This document shows positions 5,131 through 9,717 of a DNA stretch of 9,717 nucleotides, in pieces. The DNA is from Actinomycetales bacterium (GTDB lineage Bacteria > Actinomycetota > Actinomycetes > S36-B12). The stretch lies in NCBI GenBank assembly GCA_017849335.1, contig JAFIHP010000040.1, forward strand, positions 1-9,717, read 5' to 3'. Numbering within the stretch: the stretch's first letter is position 1; the number at the start of each line of letters is the position of its first letter. The notes beneath the pieces were generated by a model, which was not told where the DNA came from, ran no database searches, and saw only the letters and a program-made list of their open reading frames with translations. Position numbers and translations under genes: made by a program.

Positions 5131-7071
5131 CTACCCCGTGCATCGGTCGACGACGAGCTCGACGTCCACCGGGAGCGAGCGGGCGCCCCGCAGCGACGTC
5201 GCGACCGCCGGGTCCGCGACCACCACGATCCGCCCGCTGCCGCCCGCGACACGCCAGTCGTCGATCGCCCGACCGAACGCCACGGGGTCGGAGGCGAGCG
5301 TGTCGAGGTCCATCGTCAGGAACCTGTTGTCGTCGCGCATCCGGTAGGCCAGGGCGTTGGCCCACCGGCTCGGAAGGTCCACCGGGGAGGCCGGCGAGGC
5401 CACCACGACCGCGACGTCCGCGCGACCCGAGTTGACGGCGGTCGCGCCCGCGACGACGAGGCGCCCGCAGCCGGAGGTCACGGCGGAGAGGTCCTGTGCC
5501 GCGATCGCGCGCAACGCGAATGGCGTCGAGCCCATGTACGCGCCGGTGAACCGGAGCGGGCGCAGTCCGGTCGCGAACGTCGCGACCGCGAAGGCCGCGA
5601 GCACGACGACCCCGGTCACGGCGGTGACCGACAGCCGCACACCTCCGGCGGCGAGCACCCCGAGGGCCAGGAGCAGTACGAGGATCAGGACGGTGTAGGC
5701 CGCCCGCATCGGGTAGTACTGCACCGCCGCCGTCGCCACGAGGCTGTACGCGCACAGTGCTGCCGCGAAGACCGCACCGAGGACGACGACGGTCGCCACC
5801 AGCCAGTCCCGGCGGCGAACGGCCGCCACGACGAGCCACGCAGCGAGGACGAGGCCGACGCCGGCGACGACCCACCCGACGGGCTCGATGTCGCCGAACA
5901 CCAGGACCGAGCCGCTGCCCGCGCGCTTGACCTCGATGAGCGGCTTGTAGAGCAGCGGGAGGCATGCGATCAGCGCCACGACCCCCCACGGGCGGACCAC
6001 CCAGCGGAGGGTGGAGCGCCATCCGGACCGGACGACGTCGCCCAGCAGGATGCCGAGCGCGGCAGCCAGGACGAACGGCAGCAGTAGCGGGTAGGTGTAC
6101 GCGACGACGACCGTCGCGACGCTCGTCGAGACCAGGATCGGCACCGGCGACCGGCGGCCCTCCAGCACGACCGCGACGTACGACATCAGTGCGGCGTAGC
6201 CCACCAGAAGCACGGGCCAGCCGGACCACAGCAGGTGGCTGGGGCTGCCGAGCGCGAGGACGGCGAGGGCCACCGTCACCGCAGCGGCCACGCGGCCGGG
6301 CCGCTGGCGCGCCGGCGCGCTCCAGCGGCGCGCGGTGCGCGCGACCACGATGGCGCCTGCCGCCAGGAACCGCACGACGCTGCCGATCAGGAACGCCGCA
6401 TAGAGCGCCGCCAGCGCGGCCGGCGCGAGCGGCGTCCCGTCGACGCCCGCCGCCGAGGCGAACAGGTCCCACAGGGCGTAGGCACCGCCCGGGTAGGGGC
6501 GGTAGTACGAGAACGTCGACTCACGGAAGGCGTCGTCGAGAAAGAAGAACGTCCCATGCCGCAGGAAGGCGCCTACGTTCGCCACGTGCGCGGCGTTGTC
6601 GTACCCCCAGCTCAGGGCGTGCACGAGGGTGACCGTCGGCACCACAGCGAGCAGGCCACAGACAACGACGGGCACCACCGCGGCGAGCGTGACGGCGACG
6701 ACCCGCGCGTGGGACGGCCGACCCGATCGGCCCGTCAGCACGTAGCCGACCGGCGGGACGAGGAGCACGAGCACCGCGAGCGGAGTTCGCACCCCCTGCG
6801 GCAGGACGGCGAGCAGGTAGGCGACGACGACGGCCGCGAGCAGCCACCACAGCGTGAGTTCCGGCAGGCGGGAGGCTCCCCAGGCCAGGAAGGACCAGGC
6901 CAGCGCGAGGCCCACCACCAGCCCGAACCCCACGACGGGGCTCGACGGGGAGCCGGCGACCCACCACGCCACGGCGGTCAGCAAGCCCAGCGCCCCGACC
7001 ACGGCCCGCGCGCGCGGGGTCGCCACCCACGCCACCTCCGGCTCCGCGGCCGGCGGGCCCGTCGCTGTCAC
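5131..7071 (-). CDS. Large polytopic membrane protein, GT-C-like, with extracytoplasmic C-terminal domain, 646 residues
   Basis: This protein has about 12-14 hydrophobic segments over residues 20-510, followed by a soluble region from about 515 to the end. The loop after the early spans holds WGYDNAAH (155-162), RHGTFFFLDD (171-180) and YYRPYPGGAYALWDLF (189-204). An acidic D...H loop followed by Y-YP-G is the arrangement seen in GT-C glycosyltransferases and in actinobacterial polytopic families such as DUF6541, so an extracytoplasmic polyprenyl-phosphate-dependent sugar transferase is plausible. The exact family is not secure. The C-terminal region contains MDLDTL, DDWR and VVVADP segments and two cysteines, and may be an alpha/beta domain outside the membrane. 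The GTG at 7071 is preceded by GAGG with an 8-nt gap. An upstream alternative would start at 7110. It could be a polymerase- or ligase-like member of the glycan region, but that is inference. Confidence 0.75.
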   Translation of the reverse strand: MTATGPPAAEPEVAWVATPRARAVVGALGLLTAVAWWVAGSPSSPVVGFGLVVGLALAWSFLAWGASRLPELTLWWLLAAVVVAYLLAVLPQGVRTPLAVLVLLVPPVGYVLTGRSGRPSHARVVAVTLAAVVPVVVCGLLAVVPTVTLVHALSWGYDNAAHVANVGAFLRHGTFFFLDDAFRESTFSYYRPYPGGAYALWDLFASAAGVDGTPLAPAALAALYAAFLIGSVVRFLAAGAIVVARTARRWSAPARQRPGRVAAAVTVALAVLALGSPSHLLWSGWPVLLVGYAALMSYVAVVLEGRRSPVPILVSTSVATVVVAYTYPLLLPFVLAAALGILLGDVVRSGWRSTLRWVVRPWGVVALIACLPLLYKPLIEVKRAGSGSVLVFGDIEPVGWVVAGVGLVLAAWLVVAAVRRRDWLVATVVVLGAVFAAALCAYSLVATAAVQYYPMRAAYTVLILVLLLALGVLAAGGVRLSVTAVTGVVVLAAFAVATFATGLRPLRFTGAYMGSTPFALRAIAAQDLSAVTSGCGRLVVAGATAVNSGRADVAVVVASPASPVDLPSRWANALAYRMRDDNRFLTMDLDTLASDPVAFGRAIDDWRVAGGSGRIVVVADPAVATSLRGARSLPVDVELVVDRCTG

Positions 7072-7101
7072 GCGCGGATCCTCGCAGAGGCACACCGCCT
7101 C

Positions 7102-7126
7102 GGGCGGCAACGCACGTCGGCCGCCC
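7102..7126. promoter_or_regulatory. Inverted repeat in the divergent control region (possible operator)
   Basis: GGGCGGC (7102-7108) and GCCGCCC (7120-7126) are perfect inverted copies separated by 11 nt. They sit between the divergent membrane-protein and secreted-protein genes, directly against the candidate -35 at 7127. This is a possible regulator dyad, but 7-bp GC-only repeats arise easily by chance here. Confidence 0.22.
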
Positions 7127-7155
7127 TTCCGCTCCCGTGGCAGAGCGGCTAGCCT
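7127..7155 (+). promoter_or_regulatory. Candidate promoter of the 245-residue secreted protein
   Basis: TTCCGC (7127-7132) and TAGCCT (7150-7155) are spaced by 17 bp. The -10 fits the TANNNT form used by actinobacterial housekeeping sigma factors. Transcription would begin near 7162, leaving a short leader with GGAGG (7171-7175), 5 nt before ATG 7181. Confidence 0.42.
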
Positions 7156-7180
7156 GCCCGGAACCTACGAGGAGGACCGC

Positions 7181-7918
7181 ATGCGTCGTACGCTGATCGT
7201 GATCACCGCGGCCGCGGGGCTGGTCGCCGCCGGGGCCCTGCCCGCGCAGGCCGCACCGGCCGCCAAGGTAAAGCCGATCGTGCTCGCCACCAGCACCCCG
7301 GCCATCGATGCGGCCGGCGGACAGGCCGCGTTCACCGTGACCGGACTGCCGAAGGGAACAGCGTCCCTGCAGCTGCTCGACCCGGCCACCAAGAAGTGGG
7401 TCCGGAAGGCGGCCGTGACCCGCAGCGGCACGAGCGGATCGGTCACCGTCACCGGCGTCCCGCAGGGCGTGCCGCAGTTCCGCGTCGTCGTCGGCAAGCG
7501 GTCGTCGAACATCGTGCCGGTGAAGGCTTACGGCATCTACGCGTTCGGCGGCTACACGAAGCAGCACACATACGGCAGCGCCACGATGGCCTCCGTCGAG
7601 GGGTACTTCCCCGGCTACAAGAACCTCAAGGTGCCCGACGGCTTCGGCTGCGAGCGGGTCGACGTAGGACTGGAGATGGGTTCGCCGCAGCCGACGTGGA
7701 AGGCGAACGTGCTGGTGACCTCGGCGTCCGGCGTCGTGAACACGCAAATCATGTCGATCCCGAGCGAAGTCAAGGTCGCGTCCTCAGTCGGCCAGCCGGT
7801 CAGCGGCGCCATCGACATCGGGATCAACTCGTCGACGAGCAACAGCCAGCCGTTCTTCGGCTGGACCGGCCTGCAGTTCCACTGCCTGGCCGACCCTGGG
7901 ATCTCGACGATGCAGTAG
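7181..7918 (+). CDS. Secreted two-domain protein of unknown function, 245 residues
   Basis: The start ATG 7181 is well supported by GGAGG (7171-7175) with a 5-nt gap. Residues 1-24 are a clear Sec signal peptide (MRR, hydrophobic core, cleavage after AQA). Residues 30-113 have the alternating strand pattern of an Ig-like or bacterial surface beta domain, with SLQLLDPATKKWV, GSVTVTGVP and FRVVVGKRSS. A second domain (about 117-245) opens with YGIYAFGGYTKQHTYG and contains two cysteines, C157 and C235, likely forming a disulfide that closes it. Near the end are INSSTSNSQPFFGW and LQFHC. The overall pattern suggests a surface or extracellular binding module, possibly carbohydrate-related given the neighbours, but no named family is recognised. 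There is no sortase motif, membrane anchor or lipobox, so release to the medium or non-covalent wall binding is expected. Confidence 0.85.
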   Translation: MRRTLIVITAAAGLVAAGALPAQAAPAAKVKPIVLATSTPAIDAAGGQAAFTVTGLPKGTASLQLLDPATKKWVRKAAVTRSGTSGSVTVTGVPQGVPQFRVVVGKRSSNIVPVKAYGIYAFGGYTKQHTYGSATMASVEGYFPGYKNLKVPDGFGCERVDVGLEMGSPQPTWKANVLVTSASGVVNTQIMSIPSEVKVASSVGQPVSGAIDIGINSSTSNSQPFFGWTGLQFHCLADPGISTMQ

Positions 7919-7931
7919 GAGGCCCGTGACG

Positions 7932-7966
7932 CGACGGCCCCCGCACCGATGGTGCGGGGGCCGTCG
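7932..7966. terminator. Strong GC hairpin shared by the secreted-protein gene and tRNA-Asn
   Basis: The arms 7932-7947 and 7951-7966 form a perfect 16-bp stem (core GGCCCCCGCACC / GGTGCGGGGGCC) with the 3-nt loop GAT. It begins 13 nt after the stop of the secreted-protein gene and ends 7 nt from the 3' end of the oppositely oriented tRNA. It can therefore stop transcription arriving from both sides. No clear T tract is present. Confidence 0.85.
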
Positions 7967-7973
7967 TGCGTTG

Positions 7974-8046
7974 CTCCCCCATCTGGACTCGAACCAGAAA
8001 CCCTTCGATTAACAGTCGAATGCTCTGCCAATTGAGCTATGGGGGA
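7974..8046 (-). tRNA. tRNA-Asn (anticodon GTT)
   Basis: The 73-nt gene folds as a standard cloverleaf on the minus strand. The 7-bp acceptor stem is TCCCCCA with TGGGGGA. The D arm includes AGCTCAATTGGCAGAGC, the anticodon stem is TTCGA with TCGAA, and the loop CTGTTAA gives anticodon GTT. The T arm is CTGGTTCGAGTCCAG. The discriminator base is G. CCA is not encoded, as is usual in many actinobacteria, so it must be added after transcription. It decodes AAC and AAU. Confidence 0.97.
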
Positions 8047-8080
8047 AAGACCGTTCGCGGTGGTGCAGTCGAGCCCGAGG

Positions 8081-8086
8081 AGGATA
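8081..8086 (-). promoter_or_regulatory. Candidate -10 element of the tRNA-Asn promoter
   Basis: TATCCT on the minus strand (8086-8081) fits the TANNNT -10 form. It would start transcription near 8074, about 28 nt before the mature tRNA 5' end. No good -35 is visible at 17-18 bp. The tRNA may also be co-transcribed from dnaG. Confidence 0.35.
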
Positions 8087-8112
8087 GCAACCCGAGGTTC
8101 GCGACGGTGCGA

Positions 8113-8127
8113 CCAGGTCCGTCCTGG
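8113..8127 (-). terminator. Weak hairpin just after the PH-like gene stop
   Basis: CCAGG (8113-8117) and CCTGG (8123-8127) form a 5-bp stem with a 5-nt loop, 5 nt downstream of the minus-strand stop at 8133. It is short and has no T tract, so it may not end the dnaG transcript before the tRNA. Confidence 0.2.
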
Positions 8128-8132
8128 CGGGG

Positions 8133-8645
8133 TCAGATGCCGAGCGAGGAACGCAGCTCGGCGAGCGTCGCATCGGCGGCTGCCCGCAGCGCCGGGTCCT
8201 CGTGATCCAGGCCGGCGTCGAACACCACGGTCCAGCGGACGTCGTCGCCGAGCCGACGCGCCACGAACAGCGCCTTCGCGCCGCCTCCGAGGTCCCGGCG
8301 CTCCGACACGATCACGCTGTCGGTCACGCGCTCGCGCACGGCGGCGGGCAGGTCGTTCGGTGTCTCGACGCGCACACGGAGCACCGGGAGGGTGCGGCCG
8401 TCGGCCGCCTGCCGGGTCACGTCGAGGACCGGCTCGTCCCAGGTCGCCTTCACGATCTGCTCCCACGGGATGCGCTCGCCGGTCTCCTGCACGTAGAGCG
8501 CGCGGTCGGTTGCGGCGGCGACCACGGTCTGCGTCCCGCCCGCACGGTCGGTGCTCCCCCAGGCCAGCACCCGCTCGTCCGGCGGGACCTGGAGCATGGC
8601 CAGTACCGGGCCGGGCAGTCGCGGCTGACGCCCGGGCCACTTCAC
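8133..8645 (-). CDS. Bacterial PH-like domain protein downstream of dnaG, 170 residues
   Basis: This is a cytosolic protein with no signal peptide or membrane span. Residues 22-72 contain PPDERVLAWG, an alternating strand and turn, TDRALYV (46-52) and GERIPWEQIVKATWD (56-70). The TDR-L-V ... IPW-I--W pattern is typical of bacterial PH-like (bPH/YokE-like) domains. Later strands (LRVRV 89-93, ALFVARR 125-131, RWTVVFD 137-143) and a C-terminal helix (152-168) complete a PH-type layout. The GTG start at 8645 overlaps the dnaG stop in a GTGA junction. GGGAG (8652-8656) lies 6 nt upstream, within dnaG. Translation is therefore probably coupled to primase synthesis. No function is known to me. The domain usually binds phosphate-bearing or protein ligands, but none can be inferred here. 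Confidence 0.85.
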   Translation of the reverse strand: MKWPGRQPRLPGPVLAMLQVPPDERVLAWGSTDRAGGTQTVVAAATDRALYVQETGERIPWEQIVKATWDEPVLDVTRQAADGRTLPVLRVRVETPNDLPAAVRERVTDSVIVSERRDLGGGAKALFVARRLGDDVRWTVVFDAGLDHEDPALRAAADATLAELRSSLGI

Positions 8646-9717
8646 GCCGAGCTCCCGAGGGCTTCCTGGCGCAGCGAGCGCCGGACATCCTCCAGCGCGA
8701 GCAGGTCGGCGAAGCACCGCTCGTAGTCGGCGGCCTGCGTGGTCGGGTCCATCCGCTGCAGCCTTCCCCTCAGGTCGACGATCCGCCGGCTGGCGTCCAG
8801 CTCCAGCAGCCGCGAGACCACGCCCACGGCGTAGCGCGCATCCTGCCCCGAGTCCGAGGGAAGCGGCTCGACCGCGAGCTCGCGCACCAGCCGGCGCACC
8901 TCGTCGTCGCGGGCCACGTCCAGGACCGCATCGATCCACGCCAGTCCGTCGACGTCCTCCGAGGGGCCACCGGCTCCCTCGATCGCCGCGTGCACCGCGC
9001 GCGCCGCGGGGTGCGTGTACGCCTGCTCCTCGACCAGGGCGTACGTGTCGGCCGACGGGCCGGGCAGCTGCAGGGCGCACTTGAGCGCCTCCCGCTCCAC
9101 CTGGAGCACGGGGTCGCGGCGCGCGGCGCGCGGCGCGGCAGCCGCCGGGGCGGCCGAACCTCCGGCGGACGCGACGGCCCGCCGTACGACGTCGACGTCC
9201 TCGCCGAGCCAGCCCGCGAGGCGGTTCGCGTACTGCGGACGCAGCGCGGTGTCGCGGATCCTCGCCACGACCGGCGCTGCCGCGCGCAGGGCGGCGACCC
9301 GGCCTTCGGCGGTCTCGAGGTCGTAGCCGGCGAGCGTCGACCGGATCGCGAACTCGAACAACGGCACGCGTCGGTCCACGAGCGCCACCACGGCGTCGTC
9401 CCCTCGGGCCAGGCGCAGGTCGCACGGGTCCATGCCGGACGGCTCCACCGCGACCCAGGTCTGGGCGACGAACCGCTGGTCCTCGTCGAACGCGCGCAGC
9501 GCCGCCTTCTGCCCGGCCGCGTCGCCGTCGAACGTGAACACGACGCTGCCGCTGAACTGGTCGTCGTCCATCAGCAGGCGCCGCAGGACCTTGATGTGCT
9601 CGGTGCCGAAGGCGGTGCCGCACGTCGCGATCGCCGTCGGCACGCCGGCGAGGTGGCAGGCCATCACGTCGGTGTACCCCTCGACGACGACGGCCTGCTG
9701 CGCCTTGGAGATGTCGC
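8642..9717 (-). CDS. dnaG: DNA primase DnaG, C-terminal 357 residues (5' end beyond the right edge)
   Basis: This enzyme makes the RNA primers for chromosome replication and works with the DnaB helicase at the fork. The visible part begins inside the TOPRIM catalytic domain. VVVEGYTDVMA carries the conserved Glu (codon at 9682-9680), and FTFDGDAAGQKAAL carries the metal-binding DGD (9529-9521). Next comes ATCGTAFGTEHI between these motifs, as expected in primases. After the linker (PAAAAPRAARRDPVLQ), a helical C-terminal region (about 9120-8642) corresponds to the DnaB-binding domain, ending YERCFADLLALEDVRRSLRQEA. The frame is intact to TGA 8644-8642 and continues off the right edge, so the N-terminal zinc-binding domain and start are not visible. 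The family length of about 600-650 residues implies that a little over half is present here. It overlaps the next gene by 4 bp and probably forms an operon with it. Confidence 0.96.
   Translation of the reverse strand, partial: DISKAQQAVVVEGYTDVMACHLAGVPTAIATCGTAFGTEHIKVLRRLLMDDDQFSGSVVFTFDGDAAGQKAALRAFDEDQRFVAQTWVAVEPSGMDPCDLRLARGDDAVVALVDRRVPLFEFAIRSTLAGYDLETAEGRVAALRAAAPVVARIRDTALRPQYANRLAGWLGEDVDVVRRAVASAGGSAAPAAAAPRAARRDPVLQVEREALKCALQLPGPSADTYALVEEQAYTHPAARAVHAAIEGAGGPSEDVDGLAWIDAVLDVARDDEVRRLVRELAVEPLPSDSGQDARYAVGVVSRLLELDASRRIVDLRGRLQRMDPTTQAADYERCFADLLALEDVRRSLRQEALGSSA

Noticed and set aside
4730..6472. Minus-strand frame fused upstream of the 134-residue secreted protein
   Set aside because: It is a +1 shadow of the large membrane protein and of the DUF167 antisense. 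The signal peptide and strong ribosome site place the real start at 4729.
7974..8046. tRNA-Asn as an integration site for a genomic island holding the glycan genes
   Set aside because: There is no integrase and no second copy of the tRNA 3' end in the window, and an intact terminator follows the tRNA directly. An attachment repeat beyond the left edge cannot be excluded.
7615..8688. Long minus-strand open frame running through tRNA-Asn
   Set aside because: It crosses the tRNA and the hairpin and is out of frame with both the PH-like gene and dnaG, and its composition is shadow-like.
1..9717. CRISPR arrays, insertion sequences, toxin-antitoxin or defence genes
   Set aside because: No direct repeat series, transposase or integrase motifs, or recognisable defence domains were seen in any frame.

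Overview
The window is a GC-rich stretch with frequent GTG starts, strong purine-rich ribosome sites on some genes and apparently leaderless starts on others. An actinobacterium fits best, probably of the Micrococcales (Cellulomonas-like), though the order and genus are inference. It joins a housekeeping end on the right to a cell-surface glycan region on the left.

Right end (about 7920-9717, minus strand): the 3' half of the DNA primase gene dnaG enters from the right edge. It overlaps by 4 bp (GTGA) a gene for a 170-residue protein with a bacterial PH-like look, and tRNA-Asn(GTT) follows. A strong GC hairpin sits between the tRNA and the oppositely oriented gene on its left and can serve both.

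Left and middle (1-7918): the genes, left to right, are the first 20 codons of a GT2 glycosyltransferase (-, cut by the left edge), a GT4 glycosyltransferase (-), a second GT4 (+), a PIG-V-like polytopic mannosyltransferase homologue (-), a second GT2 (+), a 134-residue secreted protein (-), a DUF167/YggU-family protein (+), a 646-residue polytopic protein with a GT-C-like look and an extracytoplasmic C-terminal domain (-), and a 245-residue secreted two-domain protein (+). Two cytosolic GT-B enzymes, two cytosolic GT-A enzymes and one or two membrane GT-C-like enzymes suggest that the region builds and exports a cell-wall or extracellular polysaccharide. No flippase, polymerase, ligase or nucleotide-sugar pathway gene is visible, so the product cannot be named.

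The architecture is unusual. From 105 to 7918 the coding strand switches at every gene. Convergent neighbours are separated by 7, 10 and 10 bp and divergent ones by 45, 72, 109 and 109 bp. Two of the three convergent junctions carry inverted repeats that overlap coding sequence. Three glycan genes have no Shine-Dalgarno sequence and instead carry a -10-like hexamer 6-7 nt before the start codon. No mobile element, integrase, CRISPR array or gene-free stretch over 300 bp was seen. The longest stretch without a protein gene (7919-8132) holds the hairpin, the tRNA and its likely promoter. I did not find a convincing new defence or mobile system. The less-explained items are the two secreted proteins, the large membrane protein and the primase-coupled PH-like protein.
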